NCBI RefSeq assembly: GCF_021404405.1
Contig: NZ_JABFTV010000011.1
Coordinates: forward strand, 124,001-188,000
Source of the DNA: Billgrantia aerodenitrificans
Lineage (GTDB): Bacteria > Pseudomonadota > Gammaproteobacteria > Pseudomonadales > Halomonadaceae
Reading direction: 5' to 3'
DNA length: 64,000 nucleotides
Translations under genes and position numbers: made by a program
Notes under the pieces: generated by a model
The model's database searches: none
Seen by the model: the letters and a program-made list of their open reading frames with translations, nothing else
What the model was told of the DNA's origin: nothing
In this document: positions 24,650 through 32,946 of the stretch, piece by piece
How positions within the stretch are numbered: the first letter of the stretch is position 1
Layout: each line of letters starts with the position of its first letter

Positions 24650-26392
24650 ATGACCGATTCGCGATACGACTATGACCTGGTAGTGGTGGGCTCGGGTGCC
24701 GCAGGCCTCGCCGCTGCCGTCACTGCGGCCCATCACGGCCTGAAAGTGGCGGTGGTGGAAAAAGCCGATACCCTGGGCGGCGCCACTGCCTGGTCCGGCG
24801 GCTGGATGTGGGCGCCGCTCAATCCCCTGGCCCGCGCCGCCGGTATCGTCGAAGAGGCGGAAACGGTGCGCACCTATCTCCGCGCAGAGCTGGGCGAGAG
24901 TTATGACGAGGCAAAGATCGACGCCTTTCTCGATGGCGCACCGCGGATGGTCGAGTTCTTTCATGAGAAGACCGCATTGCAGTTCGCCGACGGCAACGCC
25001 ATTGCCGACATCCATGGCGACACGCCCGGTGCCGGCACCGGCGGGCGCTCGGTGATTGCCGCCCCTTTCGATGGCCGCAAGATTGCGCCTGGAACGCTGA
25101 AAATGCTGCGCAGGACCATGCCCGAGACCGCGTTCCTGGGCATGCCGATCCAGGCCGGTCCGGATCTGGCGGCGTTCCTCACCTGCACGCGTTCCTTGAA
25201 GTCGTTCGCACATGTCGCCCGGCGCTTGGCTCGTCACTTTCTTGACCTGGCCCGTTACGGCCGTGCCATGCAGTTGGTCAACGGCGTAGCGCTGGTCGGA
25301 CGACTGGCCAAGTCCGCCGACGACCTGGGTGTGACGTTTCGCGTTTCATCGCCGGTGACACGCCTGATCAAGGCAGGCGAGCGGGTCACCGGCGTGGTGA
25401 TCGAGGGCCCCGAGGGGAAGGAGACGCTGCACGCCCGCTACGGCGTGATGCTGGCCGCCGGCGGCTTTCCCTGGGACGTCGAACGTCGCCGCGAGCTCTT
25501 CCCGCGCACCCCCACCGGCCAGGAGCACTGGCCGCTGCCACCGCCCTCAGCCAGCGGCGACGGCTTGCGCCTGGGTGAGGCGGTAGGCGGTGTGGTGGAC
25601 AGCAGCCACTACTCGCCGGTGGCCTGGGCGCCGGTCTCGCTGGTGCCCTGGGGCAACGGCCGCATCGGTCACTTCCCGCATATCATCGACCGCGCCAAGC
25701 CGGGCATCATCGGCGTACTGAAAAACGGCAGACGCTTCGTCAACGAGGCCCACGGCTACTACGACTACGTGGAGGCCATGGTCAAGGCGGCACCCGAAGG
25801 TGAGGAAGTCTGCTCCTGGCTCATCTGTACCCACTGCTTCCAGCGGCGTTATGGTCTCGGCATCACTCGCCCGGCGCCGGTGCCCTTTCGTCACTGGATT
25901 CGCAAGGGCTATCTCAAGCACGGCAAGACGCTCGACGAACTGGCCCTGGCGTGCGGCATCGACCCGGAAGGCCTGTCAGCCACCGTGGCCGAGTTCAACC
26001 GCCACGCAGCTCGCGGCGAAGATCCCGAGTTCGGCCGCGGCTCCACGCTCTACAATCGCAAGACCGGCGATGCAGCTCACGGACCCAACCCCTGCGTGGC
26101 GCCACTGGAGCGAGGCCCTTTCTATGCGGTCAAGGTAGTACCGGGCTGCTTCGGCACCTTCGCCGGCCTCAAGACAGACGAACATGCCCGAGTGCTTGAT
26201 GAACATGGAAGCCCCATCTCGGGCCTCTATGCCGCAGGCGCCGACATGGCCAGTATCATGGGCGGCCACTACCCGGCCGGAGGAATCAATCTCGGCCCGG
26301 CCATGACCTTCGGTTATATTGCCGGCCTGCATGTCGCCGACAAGCAGCACAACGCCGCTAGCATGGCCGAAGGCGATGCCGCCCATGCATGA
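24650..26392 (+). CDS. FAD-dependent dehydrogenase, 3-ketosteroid dehydrogenase/fumarate reductase-like
   Basis: A 580-residue flavoprotein. The Rossmann dinucleotide motif is GSGAAGLAAA (residues 14-23), then GGATAWSGGWMWAP as in KstD-like enzymes, and the C-terminal FAD contact GLYAAGADMASIMGGHYPAG. The family removes or adds hydrogen across C-C bonds next to a carbonyl. Within a quinate/shikimate/protocatechuate island, dehydrogenation of a hydroaromatic acid is a reasonable guess, but the substrate is not evident. It overlaps the next gene by 8 nt and carries the second IclR operator upstream. Confidence 0.8.
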   Translation: MTDSRYDYDLVVVGSGAAGLAAAVTAAHHGLKVAVVEKADTLGGATAWSGGWMWAPLNPLARAAGIVEEAETVRTYLRAELGESYDEAKIDAFLDGAPRMVEFFHEKTALQFADGNAIADIHGDTPGAGTGGRSVIAAPFDGRKIAPGTLKMLRRTMPETAFLGMPIQAGPDLAAFLTCTRSLKSFAHVARRLARHFLDLARYGRAMQLVNGVALVGRLAKSADDLGVTFRVSSPVTRLIKAGERVTGVVIEGPEGKETLHARYGVMLAAGGFPWDVERRRELFPRTPTGQEHWPLPPPSASGDGLRLGEAVGGVVDSSHYSPVAWAPVSLVPWGNGRIGHFPHIIDRAKPGIIGVLKNGRRFVNEAHGYYDYVEAMVKAAPEGEEVCSWLICTHCFQRRYGLGITRPAPVPFRHWIRKGYLKHGKTLDELALACGIDPEGLSATVAEFNRHAARGEDPEFGRGSTLYNRKTGDAAHGPNPCVAPLERGPFYAVKVVPGCFGTFAGLKTDEHARVLDEHGSPISGLYAAGADMASIMGGHYPAGGINLGPAMTFGYIAGLHVADKQHNAASMAEGDAAHA

Positions 26393-27212
26393 CACGACCT
26401 TTTCTCTGGCCGCCCTCACCGTGCTCGAGCTGTCGCCGCCGGACATGGTGGAGGTAGCGGCCCGAGCCGGCTATGCAGCCGTGGGCCTGCGGTTGATTCC
26501 CGCCACACCGGAAGAGCATCACTATCCTTTGGCCAGCGATCCCTCCCTGAGGCATCAGACTCGGCAGCGGCTGCGGGAGACGGGGTTGAAGGTGCTCGAC
26601 ATCGAGATCCTGCGGCTCAAGCCCGATAGCGACGTGACCCGGGATTTTCGCGAGGTGCTGGAGATCGGTGCCGAGCTGGGCGCCAGCGAGGTGCTGGTGG
26701 CCGGCAATGACGACGACGAAATGCGCACCATCGATAATTTCGCCGCGCTGTGTGAGCTGGCTCGCCCGCTGGGCCTGCATCCGCATCTGGAGTTCATGCC
26801 CTGGACGGGTGTGCGCAACCTACACCAGGCACATCGTATCGTGGCTGCGGCACGTCAGGCCGGGCACGCCAACGCCTGCCTGCTGGTGGATGCCTTTCAT
26901 TTCAACCGCTCTGCCAGCCGTCTGGAGGAACTCGCGCACGTGCCACCGGACTGGCTGCGCTACGTGCAGCTATGCGACGTGGCTGGGCCGATCCCGGCCA
27001 GCATGGAAGAGATCCTTCACGAGGCGAGGCAGCAGCGCTGCTTTCCCGGCGACGGCGACATCGATCTCGAGGCACTGCTGGCAACCCTGCCCGCTGGCCG
27101 GCCGCTGAGCCTCGAAATACCCACCGAGTCGCTGCGCCGTCAGGGCGTCACCCCGCTGGAGCGAGCCCGCCGGGCCCTCGACAAGGCCCGCAGCCTCGTT
27201 CACCAGCGCTGA
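26385..27212 (+). CDS. Sugar phosphate isomerase/epimerase-fold enzyme, possible dehydratase
   Basis: A 275-residue TIM barrel of the xylose-isomerase-like (AP endonuclease 2) family. Probable metal ligands are the Glu in HLEFMPW, Asp and His in LVDAFHFNRS, the Asp in VQLCDVAG, and Glu in SLEIPTES. The same order occurs in the N-terminal domain of the 3-dehydroshikimate dehydratase at 29154-30995. The start is set at MHDTTFSL, overlapping the FAD gene; an ATG three codons earlier is possible. A dehydration step after the FAD enzyme is inferred. Confidence 0.75.
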   Translation: MHDTTFSLAALTVLELSPPDMVEVAARAGYAAVGLRLIPATPEEHHYPLASDPSLRHQTRQRLRETGLKVLDIEILRLKPDSDVTRDFREVLEIGAELGASEVLVAGNDDDEMRTIDNFAALCELARPLGLHPHLEFMPWTGVRNLHQAHRIVAAARQAGHANACLLVDAFHFNRSASRLEELAHVPPDWLRYVQLCDVAGPIPASMEEILHEARQQRCFPGDGDIDLEALLATLPAGRPLSLEIPTESLRRQGVTPLERARRALDKARSLVHQR

Positions 27213-27221
27213 TCCAAAGAA

Positions 27222-27240
27222 TGGCGCCTTACCGGCGCCA
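27222..27240 (+). terminator. Weak hairpin after the TIM-barrel gene
   Basis: TGGCGCC and GGCGCCA arms with a 5-nt loop, followed by ATCTGTT. The T-run is poor, so it may only reduce read-through into the DMT gene. Confidence 0.4.
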
Positions 27241-27290
27241 ATCTGTTAGCCTGCTACCATTAAGTTTTCTTCAAAGAGATACCGAAGGCC

Positions 27291-28184
27291 ATGTCGACGA
27301 GCATCGCCACACCCGCCGCCGGGGCTGCAGACCGTCCGCTGCTGGGCATCGCCTTCATGCTGGGCGCGGGCCTGCTCTTCACCCTGCTCGACACCGGGGT
27401 CAAGTGGCTCACCCAGAGCTACTCGCCGGTTCAGGTGGTGTGGGCGCGCTATGCGGGCCACATGCTGGTGCTGGGGGGATACTTGCTGATGCTGGGCTGG
27501 CCCCGCTGCCGGGCCATCATGGCGTCCGTCGAATCGCTTCCGGGGCAGTTCGTGCGCGGCCTGCTACTGCTCGCTGCCAGTACCTTTGCCTTCCTGGCCT
27601 TCCGCGAGCTTCCGCTGCTGCAGGTCTACGTCATCAACTTCAGCTCGCCGCTGCTGGTTACCCTGCTGGCCATACCGTTACTGGGGGAGCGCGTGACGCT
27701 GGCTCGCGGGGCCGCGGTCGCCGCCGGCTTCGTCGGTGTAGTGATTGCAGTGGGACCCGTGGACTGGCGTGCCCAACCCGCCGCCCTGCTACCCTTCGGC
27801 ATGGCCTTGTGCTTCGCGCTCTACCAGTTGGCCACGCGGCGCTTCGGGCGCAACGACCATCCGCTGGCGTCGCTGTTCTATGCCGGACTGGCCGGCGCCA
27901 TGGTCAGTTCGGTGGTGGTACCCTTCTTCTGGACACCCATCGCCGGCGGCGACGTGCCGCTGTTCCTGCTGGTCGGCGCCCTGGGTGCCGTCAGCCAGCT
28001 CGGCCTGATCATGGCCATGCGCTGCGCCCCGGCATCCCTGGTCTCGCCTTTCCTCTACCTGCAGATCGTCTGGGCCACCGTGTCGGGCTATCTGGTGTTC
28101 GGCGACGTACCGCTGGTGGAAACCTACCTGGGCGCCGTGCTGATCATCGGCGCGGGCATCTTCCTGGCAACCCGCAAGCGCTGA
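27291..28184 (+). CDS. DMT-family (EamA) transporter
   Basis: A 297-residue protein with about ten membrane helices in two EamA halves (GIAFMLGAGLLFTLLDTGVK at the start, ALCFALYQLATRRFG in the second half). EamA carriers export or import metabolites, and the direction is not visible. It continues the plus-strand cassette 78 bp after the TIM-barrel gene and converges on the shikimate dehydrogenase gene. Confidence 0.85.
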   Translation: MSTSIATPAAGAADRPLLGIAFMLGAGLLFTLLDTGVKWLTQSYSPVQVVWARYAGHMLVLGGYLLMLGWPRCRAIMASVESLPGQFVRGLLLLAASTFAFLAFRELPLLQVYVINFSSPLLVTLLAIPLLGERVTLARGAAVAAGFVGVVIAVGPVDWRAQPAALLPFGMALCFALYQLATRRFGRNDHPLASLFYAGLAGAMVSSVVVPFFWTPIAGGDVPLFLLVGALGAVSQLGLIMAMRCAPASLVSPFLYLQIVWATVSGYLVFGDVPLVETYLGAVLIIGAGIFLATRKR

Positions 28185-28208
28185 GTGCCGGCGCTTGCGG
28201 TCAGCACC

Positions 28209-29069
28209 TCAGAGCTCCCCCAGAAGCTCACGACGGTAGTGGGCATAGAGAATGGTAGCCTGTTCATCCACCGCGGCGCGCTTGCCGTCGTCCTCGCAAA
28301 ACCGCTTGAAGGCGTCGATGCCCTGGAACACGAACAGGCCCACGCCGCTCATCACCTCCGCCCCGACCGCCTTGGCGGCGGCGACGAACTCCGTCACCGC
28401 GGGCACGTAGACGGCATCGAAGATCCAGTGATGCGCCGCCACCAGCTCTTTGGGCAGCGGACAGCCGGGACTCTTTTCGTGACCGATGGGGGTACAGTTG
28501 ACCAGGCCGTCGCAGGCCGACACCGTCTCGGCCAGCTGGTCGGGCGTGATGGTGGAAGCAGCGAAGCCCTGGGCCTGCAGCTCCTCGGCCAGCCGTTTCG
28601 ACTTGGCCGGATCCAGATCCATCAGGATCACCTCCGAGGCGCCGAGGCGCCCCAGGCCAAAAGCCACCGCCTTGCCCACGCCACCGGTACCCAGCACCAG
28701 CGCACGCCCAGGCTGACGCTCGCCCAGCGTGGCACGGTAGCCGCTGATGAAGCCGGTGAAATCGGTGTTCTCGGCGAAGATACCGTCTGCCTCGAAGACC
28801 AGGGTATTGGCAGCACCCACCATTCGTGCGCCCTCGCTGGTACGATCGGCAAGGCGCACCGCCTCCTCCTTCCAGGGATAGGTGACGTTGACGCCCCGGT
28901 ACCCGGCGGCCACCACTTTACGCACTTGGCTCTCGAGCGAATCGATGGGCTGCTCGTTGGCGTCGAACAGATCGTAAGTGGTGGGAATCTCCGTCAGCCC
29001 GCCAAGCCGCACGTGCAAGTCCGGCGAGCTGGAGTTCATGATGGCCTTTCCTATCAGTCCCAGTTTCAT
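28209..29069 (-). CDS. Catabolic shikimate/quinate dehydrogenase (AroE family)
   Basis: A 286-residue AroE-type enzyme. It has YRGVNVTYPWKEEAV with the catalytic Lys, NTDFTGF with the catalytic Asp, and the nucleotide motif GTGGVGKAVAFGLG. MDLDPAK after the second strand suggests NAD rather than NADP. Context with the dehydratase points to a catabolic role: shikimate or quinate to the 3-dehydro form. AGGAAAC precedes the ATG. It lies 84 bp downstream of the dehydratase on the same strand. Confidence 0.88.
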   Translation of the reverse strand: MKLGLIGKAIMNSSSPDLHVRLGGLTEIPTTYDLFDANEQPIDSLESQVRKVVAAGYRGVNVTYPWKEEAVRLADRTSEGARMVGAANTLVFEADGIFAENTDFTGFISGYRATLGERQPGRALVLGTGGVGKAVAFGLGRLGASEVILMDLDPAKSKRLAEELQAQGFAASTITPDQLAETVSACDGLVNCTPIGHEKSPGCPLPKELVAAHHWIFDAVYVPAVTEFVAAAKAVGAEVMSGVGLFVFQGIDAFKRFCEDDGKRAAVDEQATILYAHYRRELLGEL

Positions 29070-29153
29070 AGCGCTGTTTCCTGAACGGGGCGAGCGTGAT
29101 GCGCTCGAAGAACTCGAAAATGAATCTCGGATCGGCTTCCAGTGCTGGCGGTT

Positions 29154-30995
29154 TCAGCCGGACTTCGCCTGAGCGGCGAGGCGTATGCCGGCATTGGCCT
29201 CACCGAACTTCTGGTAGCGCCCACGACGCTCGACGATCTCGAAGAAGAAGCGTCCCGAGAAGGTCTCGGTATAGGCGTGGAGAAAGTCGCCCTCCTCGCT
29301 GCGGTCGAACAGAATATTGCGCGAGCGCATGGCGTCGAGCAGCGCCGGGTCGATGTCGAAGCGTGCCTCGAGATCGTCATAGTAGTTGCCCGGTATCCGT
29401 AGCAGGGGCAGCCCGCGAGCCAGAAGCTCATCCACGGTGGCGATGATGTCGTTGCTTTCGAAGGCAATCTGCTGCACGCCGCCGCGAAACTCGCTGAGGA
29501 AACGTCCCGGCTGGGTCTCCTGCGCCTGAGAAACGGTGAGCGGCAGGCGAATGCTGCGATCGGGGCTGAGCACCGCCTGGCTGATCATCATGCCGTGCGG
29601 ATCGACGATCTCGTTCTCGGCTTCGGCGGCAAAGCCGAACACGGTACGGTAGAACAGCTGCCAGCTCAGCAGCTGGGTGGCCGGCAAGACATAGGAGAGA
29701 TGGTCGATGCGCACCAACCCTGCCTCGTTGCGACTCTCCTGGTCGAACAACTCGAAGTCGGTGCGCCACTGGAGGTCGTCTGCCGCCGACTCGTCCACCA
29801 GATAGATGAGGCTGCCTTCGACCCCGCGGATCGCCGGAATCTCCATCTCTCCTTCGCCCACCTGGCTGCGGAACAGCGGTGCCTTGAAGGCACGAGCGCG
29901 CTCCAGCGCACGCGACACGTCGTCGACCCGAAAGCCCACGGCGCACACCGAGGTGCCGTGCAGCAACCGGAAGGTGTGGGCGAAGCTGTCGGTTTCGAAA
30001 TTGAGCACCAGATGGATCTCACCCTGCTTCCACAGTTCAACGTTCTTGGAGCGGTGGCGACCCACGTGACGAAATCCCAGCGCATTGATGAACTCGCCCA
30101 GGGGAGCGGCGCTCTCCTCGTCGAGAGTGAATTCGATGAAGTGAACCCCGTGGTAGTACGGCGCCTGAGGCAGGGTGTCGGCAAGCCCGTGCTGACCAAG
30201 ATGCTCGAGCCAGATCAGTGAACGAAGCCCATCCAGTGCAGTGATGTCAGCCGGCGCGGCGCGGAAGGCATCGCTGAAAATTTCCAGCGACAGAGGACCG
30301 TCGTATCCCGATTTTGCGAGCGCCGCCATGAAATCCTTGAGCGGTAGACGTCCCTGACCGGGGAAGCAGCGGAAGTGACGGCTCCACTGGAGGACGTCCA
30401 TCTCGAGCAGCGGTGCATCGGCCAGTTGGACGAAGAAGATCTTTTCCTTGGGTATCTTGGCGATCGTGGAGAGATCGTGCCCACGGGAAAGAATATGGAA
30501 ACTGTCGAGCACCACGCCGAGGTTGGGGTGGTCAGCACGGCGCACCACTTCCCAGGCATCGCGATAGTCGGAGATATGACGCCCCCAGGCCAGCGCCTCG
30601 AAGCCGATCCGGAGGTTGCGTCTGGCCGCACGTTCGGCCAGTTCACGCAGGTCGGCCACGGCCCGCTCCATGTCGTCGCTGGCCTGAGGAGAGACGTTGC
30701 TGCAGACGAGCATGAAGTCGGTGCCGAGCTGCTCCATCAGGTCGAACTTGCGCTCGGCCCGCTGCAGGTTGCGGCTGCGCTGCGGCTCGGGCATGGCCTC
30801 GAAGTCGCGGAACGGCTGGAAGGCCACGATGGCCAACCCCAGACGCTCGCAGAGCTGACGCACCTCCTCGGGGGACCCATCGAAGGAGAGCAGGTCATTT
30901 TCGAAGATTTCCACCCCCTCGAAACCCGCCCGAGCGATGGCTTCAAGTTTGGTCCTGAGGTCGCCGCTCAGGCAGACCGTGGCAATGGCACGCAT
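29154..30995 (-). CDS. quiC: 3-dehydroshikimate dehydratase, two-domain (QuiC/QsuB type)
   Basis: A 613-residue protein. Residues 1-280 form a TIM barrel with metal ligands visible in GFEALAWGRH, VLDSFHILS, FVQLADAP and LSLEIFSD. Residues 290-600 form a double VOC (HPPD-like) domain (HFIEFTLDEES, IDHLSYVLPATQLLSWQLFYRTVFGF, GGVQQIAFES). The fused architecture is that of QuiC of pseudomonads and QsuB of Corynebacterium. It makes protocatechuate from 3-dehydroshikimate and so links the quinate/shikimate branch to the pca genes. GAGAGGTAGAAG precedes the ATG. Confidence 0.93.
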   Translation of the reverse strand: MRAIATVCLSGDLRTKLEAIARAGFEGVEIFENDLLSFDGSPEEVRQLCERLGLAIVAFQPFRDFEAMPEPQRSRNLQRAERKFDLMEQLGTDFMLVCSNVSPQASDDMERAVADLRELAERAARRNLRIGFEALAWGRHISDYRDAWEVVRRADHPNLGVVLDSFHILSRGHDLSTIAKIPKEKIFFVQLADAPLLEMDVLQWSRHFRCFPGQGRLPLKDFMAALAKSGYDGPLSLEIFSDAFRAAPADITALDGLRSLIWLEHLGQHGLADTLPQAPYYHGVHFIEFTLDEESAAPLGEFINALGFRHVGRHRSKNVELWKQGEIHLVLNFETDSFAHTFRLLHGTSVCAVGFRVDDVSRALERARAFKAPLFRSQVGEGEMEIPAIRGVEGSLIYLVDESAADDLQWRTDFELFDQESRNEAGLVRIDHLSYVLPATQLLSWQLFYRTVFGFAAEAENEIVDPHGMMISQAVLSPDRSIRLPLTVSQAQETQPGRFLSEFRGGVQQIAFESNDIIATVDELLARGLPLLRIPGNYYDDLEARFDIDPALLDAMRSRNILFDRSEEGDFLHAYTETFSGRFFFEIVERRGRYQKFGEANAGIRLAAQAKSG

Positions 30996-31120
30996 CTTCT
31001 ACCTCTCCCGGCCCATCGTCTGGTCGCAATGGGCAGCCTTGTGGTTGGCTCGAAACCCGCCCCCACCACTCGAGGGACGGAAATAGAACTTGGTTTCAAT
31101 GTTCGCATAGCGTTCTTTAG

Positions 31121-31139
31121 TTCGCAACACAAGCGAACA
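31121..31139. promoter_or_regulatory. Inverted repeat near the quiC promoter
   Basis: GTTCGC, 7 nt, GCGAAC. The arms match the PcaR-type site, but the spacing is longer than in the three perfect copies. With TGTTCGC at 31101 it probably forms the quiC-proximal operator. Confidence 0.55.
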
Positions 31140-31309
31140 GGACATGCCCTTGCCAAGCGCCTGCGGCTACCATGAGGATTCGGCGTCCCTGGCGATGTCC
31201 GCGCCATTCGGATGATCGGCGTCGGCGGGCATTAAACCTTCGTCGTATAAAACCCTTCGAGCATTGACACTATTGGAAGGGAGTTCTAGTGTTCGCTAAA
31301 AGCACTACC

Positions 31310-31324
31310 GTTCGCAAAGCGAAC
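31310..31324. promoter_or_regulatory. PcaR-type operator at the tctCBA promoter
   Basis: GTTCG-CAAAG-CGAAC, which has 6-bp arms if read as GTTCGC-AAA-GCGAAC. Third perfect copy of the motif found at pcaI and pcaB/pcaR. Confidence 0.75.
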
Positions 31325-31395
31325 ACATGTTCACTTCTGCAGAGACAGAAGGCCGCCGACGAGCGGCACGCACAACAACCACCCCGGAGGATTTC

Positions 31396-32403
31396 ATGCT
31401 CAAGCCACTGTTTACATCACTGGCCGTTTCTCTCGGCTCCCTTGCCCTGGCAAGCAGCGCCCTGGCCGATTATCCCCAGCGCAACATCCAAGGCACCATC
31501 CAATGGGGCGCCGGAGGTGCCACCGACAACGTGGTGCGCAGCCTGACCCCCCATGTCGAAGAGATCCTGGGTACTACCATCGTACTGACCAATCGACCGG
31601 GCGGTACCGGCGTGATCGGCATGAACCACGTAATGCGCCAGCGCGCCGACGGCTACAACATGCTCTTCGGTGCAGAAAATCCGCAGCTCTACCCGCTGAT
31701 GGGTCTGGCCGACTTCACCTACGACGACATGCATACCGTCAATATCATCGGCCAGGGGCTGGTGGTAATCGCCGCTCCCGAAAACAGCCCTTTCGATAGT
31801 TTCGCCGAGCTGCTCGAATATGCCCACGAGAATCCTAACGAGCTGCGCATGGGCGGCACCGGCGCCGGCGGCCTGCCGAGCACGGTTCACGCCATGATCA
31901 ACGCCGTGGACGAACTCGACGTGCGCACCGTCACCTTTGGCGGCGACGGCCCGGGCATCACCGCCATGCTGGGCGGCCACATCGACTTCATGCCGCTGAG
32001 TCTTGCCGCCGCCGGTGAGCAGATTCGGGGCGGCAAGCTGAAGGGGCTGGCCATCCTCACCGCCGAAGAGATTGAATCGCTGCCGGGTGTGCCGCCGATC
32101 ACCGAAGCGCTGCCCGACATCGAGGGTTTCCTGCCGTGGGGTCCGTTCTGGGGCGTCTTCGTGCATCAGGATACCCCAGACGAGATCAAGGCCACCCTGG
32201 AAGACGCCTATGAGCAGGCCGTGGGCAAGGAGGAGTTCACGGAATTCCTGCAGAACTTCGGTGCCGAACCGCTCAACCTGCGCGGCGAAGAAGCGCAGGA
32301 GTATCTGAGCAACTGGCAATCCGTCACCGCCTGGTCCATGTACGAGGCCGATGCCGATGCGTTGGAAGCCACGCCTGAAGAGCTGGGTATTCCGCGTCCG
32401 TAA
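31396..32403 (+). CDS. Tripartite tricarboxylate-type (TTT) transporter binding protein
   Basis: A 335-residue periplasmic protein of the Bug/TctC family. The signal peptide covers residues 1-25 (LFTSLAVSLGSLALASSALA). IQWGAGGATDNVVRSL, TNRPGGTGVIGMNHVM and MGGTGAGGLPS are the usual ligand-pocket segments. The start with CGGAGG 5 nt upstream was preferred over one further upstream. First gene of a tctCBA set divergent from quiC and under a PcaR-type operator, so quinate, shikimate, dehydroshikimate or a similar acid is the likely ligand. Confidence 0.9.
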   Translation: MLKPLFTSLAVSLGSLALASSALADYPQRNIQGTIQWGAGGATDNVVRSLTPHVEEILGTTIVLTNRPGGTGVIGMNHVMRQRADGYNMLFGAENPQLYPLMGLADFTYDDMHTVNIIGQGLVVIAAPENSPFDSFAELLEYAHENPNELRMGGTGAGGLPSTVHAMINAVDELDVRTVTFGGDGPGITAMLGGHIDFMPLSLAAAGEQIRGGKLKGLAILTAEEIESLPGVPPITEALPDIEGFLPWGPFWGVFVHQDTPDEIKATLEDAYEQAVGKEEFTEFLQNFGAEPLNLRGEEAQEYLSNWQSVTAWSMYEADADALEATPEELGIPRP

Positions 32404-32454
32404 CACGCCCCGTGGCGCAGGGGGGTGGCTCCGTCGCCCCCCTTGGAGTATGTG

Positions 32455-32931
32455 ATGAGCAAAAAAATCGAACGCGTACAGGCCGGCGAGAAGGTCTTCG
32501 ACTGGCTGCTGCTGCTGCTGAGCATCGGCGTATTGATCGAAGCCTATCGTATCGATGGCGGACTTCGACTCAACTCGGCCGGCTCCTTTCCGGTCGGTCT
32601 GGCGCTGGTCATGCTGGTCTCTTCCCTGGCCCTGATCGTCAGCCACCGCTACAAGCGTCGCGACGAGAGCATCAAAAGCGCCCTGCAGGAATGTCAGGTA
32701 TTTCTCAGCGACCACTTCCGCTCACATATCGTGGTCTTTTCCATTGCTGCCATCATCTACCTGGCCGCCATCGTCTGGGCGAGCTTCTACATCAGTACCT
32801 TCATCTTTCTGGCCGCGATGTTTATCTATTTCCGCCAAGGCCGAGTGGTGAGTTCGCTGATCATCACGACAGTTGCCATTGCCGTCATCTACGTCCTTTT
32901 CACCGTGGTCTTCCGCGTCTACCTCCCCTGA
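32455..32931 (+). CDS. TTT transporter small membrane subunit (TctB)
   Basis: A 158-residue protein with four predicted membrane helices (WLLLLLSIGVLIEAYRI, FPVGLALVMLVSSLALIV and two near the C-terminus), typical of TctB. TTGGAG precedes the ATG. Located between the binding protein and the large permease, with gaps of 51 and 15 bp. Confidence 0.85.
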   Translation: MSKKIERVQAGEKVFDWLLLLLSIGVLIEAYRIDGGLRLNSAGSFPVGLALVMLVSSLALIVSHRYKRRDESIKSALQECQVFLSDHFRSHIVVFSIAAIIYLAAIVWASFYISTFIFLAAMFIYFRQGRVVSSLIITTVAIAVIYVLFTVVFRVYLP

Positions 32932-32946
32932 CCCTCGAGGCCTTCG

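Larger units (their letters stand above)
30996..31395. promoter_or_regulatory. Divergent promoter region between quiC and tctC
   Basis: A 400-bp gap with no gene. It contains a cluster of TTCGC/GCGAA elements on both sides: TGTTCGC (31101), GTTCGC-N7-GCGAAC (31121-31139), GTTCGCTAAAAGC (31290), the perfect GTTCG-N5-CGAAC palindrome (31310-31324) and GAACA-CA-TGTTC (31321-31332). This suggests dense binding of an IclR-type regulator at two divergent promoters. Confidence 0.65.

Noticed and set aside
31015-31080. GGTTGGCTCGAAACCCG resembles a tRNA T-loop
   Set aside because: No acceptor stem, anticodon arm or CCA fits; consistent with the promoter region only.
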